Shown: positions 41,498-49,480 of the stretch, one piece after another
Position numbering within the stretch: the stretch's first letter is position 1
Layout: the number at the start of each line of letters is the position of its first letter
Assembly: GCF_001625365.1 (NCBI RefSeq)
Contig: NZ_LJJF01000001.1
Location: forward strand, 496,001 to 560,000
DNA: 64,000 bases
Source of the DNA: Streptomyces sp. MJM8645
GTDB lineage: Bacteria; Actinomycetota; Actinomycetes; Streptomycetales; Streptomycetaceae
Direction: 5' to 3'
The notes under the pieces: model-generated
Seen by the model: the letters and a program-made list of their open reading frames with translations, nothing else
What the model was told of the DNA's origin: nothing
Database searches by the model: none
Position numbers and translations under genes: made by a program

Positions 41498-42595
41498 GTG
41501 GGGCGTCGTCCGGGAATATTCGTCCGGCCGGTGAGCATGGAGGAGGGCCGGCGGCTGCAGCGGATCGGCCGGACGTCGAAGGATCCGGTGAGGCTGCGGC
41601 GGGCGATCGTGGTGCTGATGTCCACGCAGGGGCAGTCCGTGCGGGACATCACCTCGCTGCTGCGGGTCGGTGAGGACTACGTGCGCGATGTCATCCACGC
41701 CTTTGACGAGCGGGGGTTCGACGCACTGGACCCAAAATGGAGCGGGGGACGCCCGAAGACGATCGGTGAACAGGTGCGCGAGCGCATCTGCCTGATCGCC
41801 CGGACGTCCCCCGCGGACTGGGGTATCGCCGCGTTCTCCACCTGGAGCCTGACCAAGCTCGCCGAGCACCTGATCGCGCGCAGGGTCGTCACCGTCCTCA
41901 GCCGCGAGACCCTGCGCCGGATCCTGCGCGAGGGCAAAGTCTCCTGGCAGACGACGACCACATGGAGGGCATCCACGGACCCGGCCTTCATCGCCAAGAT
42001 GCACCGGGTCCTGGAGCTCTACGACGCGCCGCCCGCCGACGGGCGGGTGGTCTGCGTGGACGAGTTCGGCCCGCTCAACCTTCAGCCGCGCAAGGGCAAG
42101 GCCTGGCGCCCCACGCGTTCGCCGCGCCGGCTGCAGGCCACCTACAACCGCTACGACGGCGTGATGCACATGCTCGCCGCCCTCGACCTGACCACCGGCA
42201 AGATCTACTACCGGATCCGTAAGCGAAAGCGATGGCGTGAGTTCCTCGGCCTGCTCAAGGCCCTGCGCTCCCGCTGGCCCGGGGAGAAGCCTTACGTCGT
42301 GCTGGACAACTTCTCCCCGCACAAGCACCCGAACGTGCGGGCCTGGGCAGCGGACAACGAGGTCGAGCTGGTCTTCCTACCCACCTACGGCTCGTGGCTG
42401 AACTGGATCGAGTCCGAGTTCGCGGCACTTCGTTACTTCGCGCTCAACGGCACCGACCACCGCAGCCACGCCGAGCAGAACGCCGCCATCAACGTCTACA
42501 TCCGCTGGCACAACGCATGCGCCGAGCCCAAGTCCAGCTTCGCCCTGGGCTCGCCGATCCGCAGTTGGACCGAGTATCCAGCCAGGGCCGCGTAG
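41498..42595 (+). CDS. IS630-family transposase
   Basis: 365 residues from GTG 41498, five bases after GGAGG (TTG 41486 is an alternative). N-terminal helix-turn-helix (QSVRDITSLLRVGEDYVRD, GGRPKTIGEQVRERI), then the catalytic DDE: D188 (VVCVDEFGPL), D270 (YVVLDNFSPHKHP) and E305 (SWLNWIESEF). The spacing D-34-E is that of IS630/Tc1-mariner enzymes. The reading frame is uninterrupted, so the element may be active. No frameshift is needed, unlike many IS630 members that use two frames. Confidence 0.93.
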   Translation: MGRRPGIFVRPVSMEEGRRLQRIGRTSKDPVRLRRAIVVLMSTQGQSVRDITSLLRVGEDYVRDVIHAFDERGFDALDPKWSGGRPKTIGEQVRERICLIARTSPADWGIAAFSTWSLTKLAEHLIARRVVTVLSRETLRRILREGKVSWQTTTTWRASTDPAFIAKMHRVLELYDAPPADGRVVCVDEFGPLNLQPRKGKAWRPTRSPRRLQATYNRYDGVMHMLAALDLTTGKIYYRIRKRKRWREFLGLLKALRSRWPGEKPYVVLDNFSPHKHPNVRAWAADNEVELVFLPTYGSWLNWIESEFAALRYFALNGTDHRSHAEQNAAINVYIRWHNACAEPKSSFALGSPIRSWTEYPARAA

Positions 42596-42599
42596 CGCG

Positions 42600-43052
42600 T
42601 CACGTCTCGGTTTGGCCTCGGGGCGCCCGGATCCTCGGCAGGCCGAAGCCCGTCATCTGCTTCTCCTCGTAGGAGAGGAAGCCCATCTGCCGATAGAAAG
42701 CGTGGTTCCTCTTCCCCTCCGGTGTCGACTCATGGTCGGTGGACAACAGGAAGAAGCGACAGTGCGCGTACCGCTCCATCAGGTGTTCAAGCAACGCCCG
42801 GCCGATCCCCTGCCGGTGGAACCTCGGGTTGACCAGCAGGTCCTGGACGTAGCAGATGCTTTCATCGTCGGAGACCGTCCTGGCTAGGCCAAGGAGCACG
42901 CCTGACTCATCGCGGGCAGTGATGACCAGGTGCGAGTTGGCCAGACCGCGACAGAGCTTGTCGACGTCGCAGGTGTACCCCTCCCACCCGACCGAGACGT
43001 AGAGCCCGAACATCTCCTCCGGGTCGAACTCTGTTTCCTCCGCAATCACCAC
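42600..43052 (-). CDS. GNAT N-acetyltransferase, passenger of the IS element
   Basis: 150 residues. The acetyl-CoA motif is NPRFHRQGIGRALLEHLM, followed by ENHAFY-like NHAFYRQMGFLSYEEK, the standard GNAT end. GTG 43052 or 43049 start with GGAGAG upstream. It is convergent with the transposase (4 bp between stops) and lies inside the terminal repeats, so it moves with the element. Codon use is less GC-biased than the chromosome, consistent with foreign origin. Substrate unknown; drug or amine acetylation is possible. Confidence 0.87.
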   Translation of the reverse strand: MVIAEETEFDPEEMFGLYVSVGWEGYTCDVDKLCRGLANSHLVITARDESGVLLGLARTVSDDESICYVQDLLVNPRFHRQGIGRALLEHLMERYAHCRFFLLSTDHESTPEGKRNHAFYRQMGFLSYEEKQMTGFGLPRIRAPRGQTET

Positions 43053-43241
43053 GCCGGACTCTCCAACTCCAGTCAGCCGCCTCGCGCCGGCACGGCCAGG
43101 GACTCAGGACTGCGCTGCCTGCGACTTCCCCACCCGGGCGGCAAGCAAGGCGGTTCCCTCCATCTGCCGTCCAGCATGCATCCTCTATTGATCTTGCCGG
43201 ATGCACAACGCATGCCGGTCTCCAGGTTGGCGCCCCGCAGA

Positions 43242-43278
43242 GATCAATTACCCGGTCGACCAATCGAGACGCGCCACT
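43242..43278 (-). repeat. Right terminal inverted repeat of the IS630 element
   Basis: Reverse complement begins AGTGGCGCGT and matches the left repeat at 34 of 37 positions. Its outer end contributes two bases to the stop codon of the next gene. Confidence 0.88.
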
Positions 43279-43657
43279 AGTTTGTGCGCGGGGGCAGCCG
43301 CCGGCCGACGACGAGTTCGGGGCGGATGCGGATCCGGACGGCGCCGGGGGCGCGGCCGACGGCGGGGCCGACCTGGGCGCGGCCGAGGACGGTGACGTAC
43401 CAGCCGGAGCCGTCCACGCCGTCCACCTCGTCGGCCTCGAAGGCGATCACGGCGTCGTCCACGGCCCGCGCGAGTTCGGAGCCGGCCGGGGCCGAGAGCA
43501 GCACTCCGCCGCCGTCCGACAGGTCGAGCCGGAAGGACACCGGCAGCACCGCCGGGAGAGCGCGGATGGTGTAGACCACCCGGCCGACCGCGGCCCTGGC
43601 CAGCAGTTCCAGCGCCCGCTCCCGGTCCAGTTCGAGCAGGTCGTGATCACCGTTCAT
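43277..43657 (-). CDS. Pyridoxamine 5'-phosphate oxidase-family protein
   Basis: 126 residues of the small split-barrel type: LLARAAVGRVVYTIRALPAVLPVSFRLD, AVIAFEADEVDGVDGSGWYVTVLGRAQV and a short RPELVVGRRLPPR end. Such FMN-binding proteins are frequent members of dormancy (DevR/DosR) regulons in actinobacteria. A DevR-like box lies 38 bp before the ATG. Not the vitamin B6 enzyme itself, which is longer. The TAG stop sits in the CTAG at the right end of the IS element. Confidence 0.85.
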   Translation of the reverse strand: MNGDHDLLELDRERALELLARAAVGRVVYTIRALPAVLPVSFRLDLSDGGGVLLSAPAGSELARAVDDAVIAFEADEVDGVDGSGWYVTVLGRAQVGPAVGRAPGAVRIRIRPELVVGRRLPPRTN

Positions 43658-43694
43658 GCCCTCGATGCTCGCCCCGGCGGTGGCGGCGCCGCGA

Positions 43695-43708
43695 GGGCCG
43701 ATGGTCCC
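43695..43708. promoter_or_regulatory. DevR/DosR-like box 2
   Basis: GGGCCGATGGTCCC, the reverse complement of a GGGAC-N4-GGCCC site, 38 bp upstream of the PNPOx-family start. Confidence 0.6.
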
Positions 43709-43736
43709 GCCGGGGGTCCCGGGCCCGGACGTCGCG

Positions 43737-44456
43737 TCAGCCCCGGAGGGAGCGCAGGTGCCCCGGCTGCGCGGCGGCGGCCGCCTGGCGCAGCTCGGTG
43801 GAGATCAGCGCGGCCTGCACCCGCCGCTCCACGCCCAGCTTGGCGAGCAGCCGCGAGACGTGGTTCTTCACCGTCTTCTCGGCGAGGTAGAGCCGTTCGC
43901 CGATCTGCCGGTTGGTCAGGCCCTCCCCGATCAGCGCCAGCACCTCCTGCTCGCGCACGGTCAGCGCGGGCCCGGTGGTGACGGGCTGCGCGGGCTCGGC
44001 GTCGCTGCGCAGGCGGTTGAGCAGCCGGGTGGCGGCGCCCGGGTCCAGCATCGAGCGGCCGGAGGCGACGGTCCGCACGGCGGCCACCAGGTCGGTGCCG
44101 CTGATCTGCTTGAGCACGTACCCGGCGGCGCCCGCCATGACGGCGTCCAGCAGCGCCTCCTCGTCGTCGAAGGAGGTCAGCATCAGGCAGGCGAGGCCGG
44201 GCATCCGGGAGCGCAGTTCACGGCAGACCGACACCCCGTCGCCGTCGCCCAGCCGGACGTCCAGCACCGCCACGTCGGGCCGCAGCGCGGGCACCCGGAC
44301 GAGCGCCTGCTCGGCGGTGGCGGCCTCGCCGACCACCTCCAGATCGGGCTCGCCGTCCAGCAGGTCGTGCACCCCGCGGCGCACCACCTCGTGGTCGTCC
44401 AGCAGGAACACCCGCACCGGCGCCGGTGCCCCGGCGCCCGCCGTCTTGGTCGCCAT
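43737..44456 (-). CDS. NarL/DevR-type response regulator
   Basis: 239 residues from ATG 44456 (GTG 44459 is possible). Receiver domain with acidic pocket DD (20-21), phospho-acceptor Asp66 in [13 protein letters not shown] and the Lys of VLKQISG. The C-terminal LuxR-type HTH is [20 protein letters not shown] followed by [20 protein letters not shown], nearly the DevR/DosR consensus. Orphan: no kinase next to it; the DevS-like kinase at 25064 is the obvious candidate. It likely binds the GGGAC-N4-GGCCC boxes in this window. Confidence 0.9.
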   Translation of the reverse strand: MATKTAGAGAPAPVRVFLLDDHEVVRRGVHDLLDGEPDLEVVGEAATAEQALVRVPALRPDVAVLDVRLGDGDGVSVCRELRSRMPGLACLMLTSFDDEEALLDAVMAGAAGYVLKQISGTDLVAAVRTVASGRSMLDPGAATRLLNRLRSDAEPAQPVTTGPALTVREQEVLALIGEGLTNRQIGERLYLAEKTVKNHVSRLLAKLGVERRVQAALISTELRQAAAAAQPGHLRSLRG

Positions 44457-44537
44457 CACGCGGCTCCACCTTCGTCACCCCCGCACACTCCCGGCAGGGC
44501 CCAGGGCATCATCGCCCACCGGCCGCCGCAGGGCCCA

Positions 44538-44551
44538 GGGCCCAACGACCC
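44538..44551. promoter_or_regulatory. Weak DevR-like box
   Basis: GGGCCCAACGACCC, one mismatch from the GGGCC-N4-GTCCC pattern, 82 bp before the response-regulator gene; autoregulation is possible. Confidence 0.3.
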
Positions 44552-44568
44552 CATTCGGGCGAGCGCGC

Positions 44569-44602
44569 GGGCGGCGCGGCCCCCGCAGGAGCCGCGCCGC
44601 CC
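44569..44602 (-). terminator. Tandem terminator, distal hairpin
   Basis: Perfect 12-bp arms (GGGCGGCGCGGC and its complement) with a 10-base loop, following the hairpin at 44606. Confidence 0.65.
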
Positions 44603-44605
44603 GTA

Positions 44606-44638
44606 GGCCCTGTCCGGCCGATCTTGCCGGACAGGGCC
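44606..44638 (-). terminator. Tandem terminator, proximal hairpin
   Basis: Perfect 13-bp arms (GGCCCTGTCCGGC and its complement) with loop CGATCTT, 14 bp after the leftward membrane-protein stop. Confidence 0.8.
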
Positions 44639-44652
44639 GAGGGGAGGGGCCG

Positions 44653-45180
44653 TCAGCGCCGCCGCGCGCTGCCGAGGCCCGCCAGCAGGAAGGCCAGCGC
44701 CACCCCGGCCCCGCTGACCGCCGCGAGCGCCACCCGGGAGCCGACGGCGCCCTCGTCCGACAGCAGGATCGCCACCGCCCCCAGCGAGGCGACGGCGGCG
44801 CCGACGACCAGCCACCCCGCGAGGGTGACGGCGGCGGGGCGGCCGGAGCGCGGCGCCGGCCGGGCGCCCAGGGCCGCCCAGCGGGCGGCGGCCTCGTGCT
44901 GCTCCCCGCGCCGGTCCCACCGGGCGCGGACCCGCAGCGCCGCGCCGCCGACCAGCCCGGCGAGGGCGATCTGCGCGGCGGGCCGCCAGTCGGGCAGGGC
45001 GAGCAGCAGCCCGCCGGCCATGGCGAGGGCGGCCCACCACAGGACGCAGGCCGCCGCGGCCGTGCGGGTGGAGCGGGGCCGGTCGGCGCCGGCCTGGAGG
45101 TCGGCGATGGCGGGCAGGTACCAGACGCAGCCGCTCGCGGTGAGCGCGGCGGTGCCGATGGCGAGGACGGTGTGGGTCAT
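44653..45180 (-). CDS. Membrane protein of unknown function next to ctaD
   Basis: 175 residues with four to five hydrophobic segments (about 4-26, 43-65, 68-84, 118-140, 146-168). No recognised motif. It follows the cytochrome oxidase subunit I gene by 117 bp on the same strand and ends in a tandem terminator, so it may be co-expressed and related to oxidase assembly, but this is inference from position. Arg-rich ends stay in the cytoplasm. Confidence 0.65.
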   Translation of the reverse strand: MTHTVLAIGTAALTASGCVWYLPAIADLQAGADRPRSTRTAAAACVLWWAALAMAGGLLLALPDWRPAAQIALAGLVGGAALRVRARWDRRGEQHEAAARWAALGARPAPRSGRPAAVTLAGWLVVGAAVASLGAVAILLSDEGAVGSRVALAAVSGAGVALAFLLAGLGSARRR

Positions 45181-45297
45181 GGGGCCGGCCTTCCAGGTCG
45201 CGAGGGGGGAGCCGTCCCCGCCCGTGACGGGGGCGTGGGCGGGGACGGCGGTCGGTGGGTGTTCGGAGCGGGTGGCCGGGGCGCGCCCGGCCTCGGG

Positions 45298-47079
45298 TCA
45301 GCTGTCCACGGCGGACCGCTCGCGCTCCGCCCTGGTCTGCGGCAGGTCGTACTTGGCCGGGGTCACGTCGCCCAGGTGGGTGGCGGGCTTGCCGGTGTTC
45401 TCCAGGACGTCCAGGGCCGCGATGTCGGGGTGGTGGAGGTCGAAGGCCGGGGATTCGGAGCGGATCCTCGGCAGCCGGACGAAGTTGTGCCGGGGCGGCG
45501 GGCAGGAGGTGGCCCACTCCAGCGAGCGGCCGTAGCCCCACGGGTCGTCGGCCTCGACCTTCTCGCCGTACTTGGCCGTCTTCCAGATGTTGTAGAGGAA
45601 CGGCAGGATCGACAGCCCGAGCAGGAAGGAGAAGATGGTGGACAGGGTGTTGAGCGTGGTGAAGCCGTCCGAGGCCAGGTAGTCGGCGTAGCGGCGCGGC
45701 ATGCCCTCGGCGCCGAGCCAGTGCTGGACCAGGAAGGTGCCGTGGAAGCCGACGGTGAGCGTCCAGAAGGTGATCCGGCCGAGCCGTTCGTCGAGCTTCT
45801 TGCCGGTCATCTTGGGCCACCAGAAGTGGAAGCCGGCGAACATCGCGTAGACCACGGTGCCGAACAGCGTGTAGTGGAAGTGGGCGACGACGAAGTACGA
45901 GTCGGAGACGTGGAAGTCGATCGGCGGGGCGGCGAGCAGCACGCCGGTGAGGCCGCCGAACAGGAAGGTGACCAGGAAGCCGACCGTCCACAGCATCGGT
46001 GTCTCGAAGCTGAGCGAGCCCTTCCACATGGTGCCGACCCAGTTGAAGAACTTGACCCCGGTCGGGACGGCGATGAGGAAGGTCATGAAGGAGAAGAACG
46101 GCAGCAGCACCTGCCCGGTGACGTACATGTGGTGCGCCCACACCGTCACCGACAGGCCGGCGATGGCGACGGTGGCGGCGATCAGCCCCGCGTAGCCGAA
46201 CATCGGCTTGCGGCTGAAGACCGGGATGATCTCGGAGATGATCCCGAAGAACGGCAGCGCCAGGATGTACACCTCGGGATGGCCGAAGAACCAGAACAGG
46301 TGCTGCCAGAGCATCGCCCCGCCGTTGGCCGGGTCGAAGACGTGCGAGCCGAACTTGCGGTCGCATTCGAGGGCGAGCAGGGCGGCGGCGAGGACGGGGA
46401 AGACCAGCAGCACCAGCACCGAGGTGAGCAGCACGTTCCAGCAGAAGATGGACATCCGGAACATGGTCAGCCCGGGTGCGCGCATGCAGATGATCGTGGT
46501 GATGAAGTTGACGGCGCCGAGGATGCTGCCGAAGCCGGAGAGCGTCACGCCCATGATCCACATGTCGGCGCCGACGCTGGGCGAGTGCACGGCGTCGGAC
46601 AGCGGCGCGTAAAGGAACCAGCCGAAGTCGGCGGCGCCCTGCGGGGTCGCGAAGCCGGCGGCGGCGATCAGCGAGCCGAACATGAACAGCCAGAAGGACA
46701 GCATGTTCAGGCGCGGGAAGGCGACGTCCGGGGCGCCGATCTGCAGCGGCATGATCCAGTTGGCGAAGCCAGTGAACAGCGGCATCGCGAAGAGCAGCAG
46801 CATCACCGAGCCGTGCATGGTGAAGGCCTGGTTGAACTGCTCGTTGGAGAGGATCTGCGTTCCGGGCCGGGCGAGTTCGGCGCGCATGACCAGCGCCAGG
46901 ACACCGCCGATCAGGAAGAACCCGAACGCCGACACCAGGTACATGGAGCCGATCGTCTTGTGGTCGGTGGTGGTCAGCAGTCTGACCACGGCCGAACCGG
47001 GCCGTTTCGGCCGAACCGACGGCTGCGGTACGGAGGTTGGCGGTGGCGTGGGGTCGCCCTGTGCCGGGGTGGCGCTCAA
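45298..47079 (-). CDS. ctaD: Cytochrome c oxidase subunit I (aa3-type), stand-alone copy
   Basis: 593 residues from TTG 47079: AAGGAG lies seven bases upstream and no ATG/GTG fits. Twelve membrane helices. Copper-B/haem ligands are visible in [18 protein letters not shown] (His-Tyr crosslink), [11 protein letters not shown] and [12 protein letters not shown]; the low-spin haem His is in FTMHGSVML. It reduces O2 to water and pumps protons. The gene is not beside ctaC, ctaE or ctaF, so it is probably an extra isoform. A weak DevR-like box 140 bp upstream and the neighbouring regulator suggest use at low oxygen. Confidence 0.93.
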   Translation of the reverse strand: MSATPAQGDPTPPPTSVPQPSVRPKRPGSAVVRLLTTTDHKTIGSMYLVSAFGFFLIGGVLALVMRAELARPGTQILSNEQFNQAFTMHGSVMLLLFAMPLFTGFANWIMPLQIGAPDVAFPRLNMLSFWLFMFGSLIAAAGFATPQGAADFGWFLYAPLSDAVHSPSVGADMWIMGVTLSGFGSILGAVNFITTIICMRAPGLTMFRMSIFCWNVLLTSVLVLLVFPVLAAALLALECDRKFGSHVFDPANGGAMLWQHLFWFFGHPEVYILALPFFGIISEIIPVFSRKPMFGYAGLIAATVAIAGLSVTVWAHHMYVTGQVLLPFFSFMTFLIAVPTGVKFFNWVGTMWKGSLSFETPMLWTVGFLVTFLFGGLTGVLLAAPPIDFHVSDSYFVVAHFHYTLFGTVVYAMFAGFHFWWPKMTGKKLDERLGRITFWTLTVGFHGTFLVQHWLGAEGMPRRYADYLASDGFTTLNTLSTIFSFLLGLSILPFLYNIWKTAKYGEKVEADDPWGYGRSLEWATSCPPPRHNFVRLPRIRSESPAFDLHHPDIAALDVLENTGKPATHLGDVTPAKYDLPQTRAERERSAVDS

Positions 47080-47653
47080 GGACGCACTCCTTAGGAACGT
47101 CGTGCGAATGGCTGGCGATCCATGATCCGAACGCACCGCCCCCGCCCCCTAGGGCCGTTCGGCCCGCGCCCCCGGGGCCGCACGGCCCGCGTTCCGACGC
47201 CCGGACCGGGACCTCCGGTGGCCGTCGGTCCCTCCCCGGCCCCTCGGGCGGCGCTCACCGCGCCGACGAGCACCGCTGGAGGAACGCCGGAACCGCCCCG
47301 GCGTCCGCGCCCCGGAGCGCCCCCGCCCGGCCCCGTCCGCCCCGGGGCCCGCACCCCCGGCCCCGGCCCTCCGCCGCGCCCCGCCGGCCCCTCCCACCCC
47401 GCCCCACCGGCCACGACACCGCACCCGCCGGCCGCCACCACACCCGGCCTCCCCCTCCCCCGGGTGTCCCCTCCCCCAGGTGCCCGAAGTGTGAGGGTCG
47501 CGTGAGCGAAACAGGACGATTCCGTGCCCTACAGATCGGATCGGCCGTCAAGTAGCCTGCGGCCACGCCCGCACCGCACCGGTCACGCCCCCGCTCGGTC
47601 ACACCCCCGCTCGGACACGCCCTGGCCCCCACCCACGCCCCGGAGGTACGCCG
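47080..47653. other. Long GC-rich intergenic region
   Basis: 574 bases. The middle (about 47150-47480) is Pro/Arg/Gly-coding-like low-complexity sequence with no real gene signal. A weak DevR-like box TGGCCGTCGGTCCC is at 47219-47232. The AT-richer stretch 47495-47560 is the likely promoter of the AfsR-type gene. Confidence 0.45.
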
Positions 47654-49480
47654 ATGCCCCTGGCCCAGCCCGCCGCCCCCACCCGGCCGCGCTTCTCCGT
47701 CCTCGGCCCGCTGACCGGCGAAGCGGACGGCCGCCCGCTCGCCCTCGGCCCGCTGAAGCAGCGGCTGGTGCTGGCCGTCCTGCTGAGCCGCGCCAACACG
47801 GCCGTCCCGGTCGACCTGCTCACCGACGCGGTCTGGCCCGAGGAGCCGCCGCGCACCGCCCGCAAGAACCTCCAGGTCTACATCTGCACGCTGCGCACCC
47901 TGCTCGGCCGCGACCCCGGGCCCGAGCGGCTGGTCCACACCGCCGGCGGCTACCTGCTGCGGGTCGCCGAACCCGAGCTCGACGTCCTCCAGTTCCGCGC
48001 CCTCGCCCGGGCCGGCCGGGCCGCCGCCGACAGCGGCGCGCTCGCCCCCGCCGCCCGGCTGCTGCGCCAGGCCCTCGACCTGTGGCAGGGCCCGCCGCTC
48101 GCCGACCTGCGCTGCTCGCCCGCCGTCCAGGCCGAGGCCGACCGGCTGGAGGCCCGCTGCCTCGGCGTCCACGAGGACTGGGCGGAGACCGAGTTGGAGC
48201 TCGGCAACGCCACCGCCGTCGCCGAGGAACTCGCCGACCTGGCCGAGCGCCACCCGCTGCGCGAACGCCTCCAGGCCGCCCGGATGAACGCCCTGCACCT
48301 GTCCGGCCGCCAGGCCGAGGCGCTCGCCGTCTACGACACCCACCGCCAGCTGCTCGCCCGCGAGTTGGGCCTCGAACCCAGCCCCGCCCTGACCGCCCGC
48401 TACCGGCAGCTGCTCGCCCACGGCCCGGCCCGCCCCGCCACCGCCCGGCCGGCGCAGCACCCCGGCCCGAACGGCGCACTGCTGCCCGCCGACACCACCG
48501 ACTTCACCGGCCGGAGCCACGAACTGCGCGACCTGATCGACGCGTTGGCGGAGGGCGGCGAGCGCGTCGCGGTCCTCTCCGGCCCGGCCGGCATCGGCAA
48601 GACCGCCCTCGCCGTGCACGCCGGACACCTGCTCGCCGACCGCTTCCCCGACGGCCGGCTGCTGCTCCGGCTGCGCACCGAGGACGGCACCCCGCGCCCG
48701 CTCACCGACATCCTCACCGAACTCGCCGCCCTCACCGGCCGATCCGACCCCAGACCGGCCGACCCGGCCCAGGCCGCCGCCCTCTGGCGCGCCTCCCTGG
48801 CCGGACGCCGGATGCTGCTGATCCTCGACGACGCCCCCGGCGAGGCCGTGGTCCGCGAACTGCTGCCGGGCTTCGGCCCGAGCGCCACCCTCGTCACCTC
48901 GCGCAGCCAACTCGCCGGACTGGCCTCAGTACACCGGGTCACCGTGCCGCCCTTCGCCCCCGCCGAGGCGCTCGACCTGCTCGGCCGGATCGTCGGCACC
49001 GGCCGGACCGGCACCGACCGCGCGGCCGCCGCCCGGATCGTCGAGGCCTGCGGGCTGCTGCCGCTCGCCGTGCGGGTCGCCGGCACCCGGCTCGCCGTCC
49101 TGCGCCACCTGCCGCTCGCCGAGTACGCGGCCCGCCTCGCCGACCCGGCCGGCGCCCTGGACGAACTCGTCGCCGGGGACGTCACCGTCCGCGCCCGCCT
49201 CGACTCCGGCTGGCGCGACCTCACCGACCAGGGCCGCCTCGCCCTCGGCCGGCTCGCCGCCCTCCCGCTCTCCCTGCTGTTCACCCTCCCCGAGGCCGCC
49301 GCCGCCCTCGGCCGCCCCGAACGCCTCGCCCTGCGCACCCTGGAGGCTCTCACCGACACCGGCGCCGTCACCTCCCCCACCGGCGAGGTCACCGCCCACG
49401 CCGCCCTCTACGCCCTCCCCCGCCTCACCCACCTGCACGCCCGCGAGCACAGCACCGTACTGGCCGACAACCTCAGCTGA
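47654..49480 (+). CDS. AfsR/SARP-type transcriptional regulator (BTAD + NB-ARC)
   Basis: 608 residues, GGAGG before the ATG. N-terminal OmpR-like DNA-binding domain (FSVLGPLTGEADGRPLALG, LTDAVWPEEPPRTARKNLQVYI), bacterial transcription-activation domain (about 110-255) and an NB-ARC ATPase with Walker A SGPAGIGKTAL (about 309) and LLILDD. It lacks the C-terminal TPR repeats of full AfsR, so it is intermediate in length. Pathway-specific activator, likely for the lanthipeptide genes convergent to it. The two convergent stop codons overlap in the palindrome CTCAGCTGAG (49471-49480). Confidence 0.88.
   Translation: MPLAQPAAPTRPRFSVLGPLTGEADGRPLALGPLKQRLVLAVLLSRANTAVPVDLLTDAVWPEEPPRTARKNLQVYICTLRTLLGRDPGPERLVHTAGGYLLRVAEPELDVLQFRALARAGRAAADSGALAPAARLLRQALDLWQGPPLADLRCSPAVQAEADRLEARCLGVHEDWAETELELGNATAVAEELADLAERHPLRERLQAARMNALHLSGRQAEALAVYDTHRQLLARELGLEPSPALTARYRQLLAHGPARPATARPAQHPGPNGALLPADTTDFTGRSHELRDLIDALAEGGERVAVLSGPAGIGKTALAVHAGHLLADRFPDGRLLLRLRTEDGTPRPLTDILTELAALTGRSDPRPADPAQAAALWRASLAGRRMLLILDDAPGEAVVRELLPGFGPSATLVTSRSQLAGLASVHRVTVPPFAPAEALDLLGRIVGTGRTGTDRAAAARIVEACGLLPLAVRVAGTRLAVLRHLPLAEYAARLADPAGALDELVAGDVTVRARLDSGWRDLTDQGRLALGRLAALPLSLLFTLPEAAAALGRPERLALRTLEALTDTGAVTSPTGEVTAHAALYALPRLTHLHAREHSTVLADNLS

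Larger units (their letters stand above)
41404..43277. mobile_element. IS630-family element with a GNAT passenger gene
   Basis: Terminal inverted repeats of 37 bp at 41409-41445 and 43242-43278 match at 34 positions. CTAG is present at both ends (41401-41404 and 43277-43280), the known IS630 target with TA duplication. The left end has about five extra bases (GCACC) between the TA and the repeat compared with the right, so the exact end is uncertain. Inside are a DD34E transposase and, convergent to it, a GNAT acetyltransferase. GC content is lower than in the flanks. Confidence 0.82.

Noticed and set aside
42600..43052. GNAT gene as self-resistance gene of the nearby beta-lysine operon
   Set aside because: It is inside the IS630 repeats and separated by two housekeeping-type genes, so closeness is most easily explained by chance insertion.
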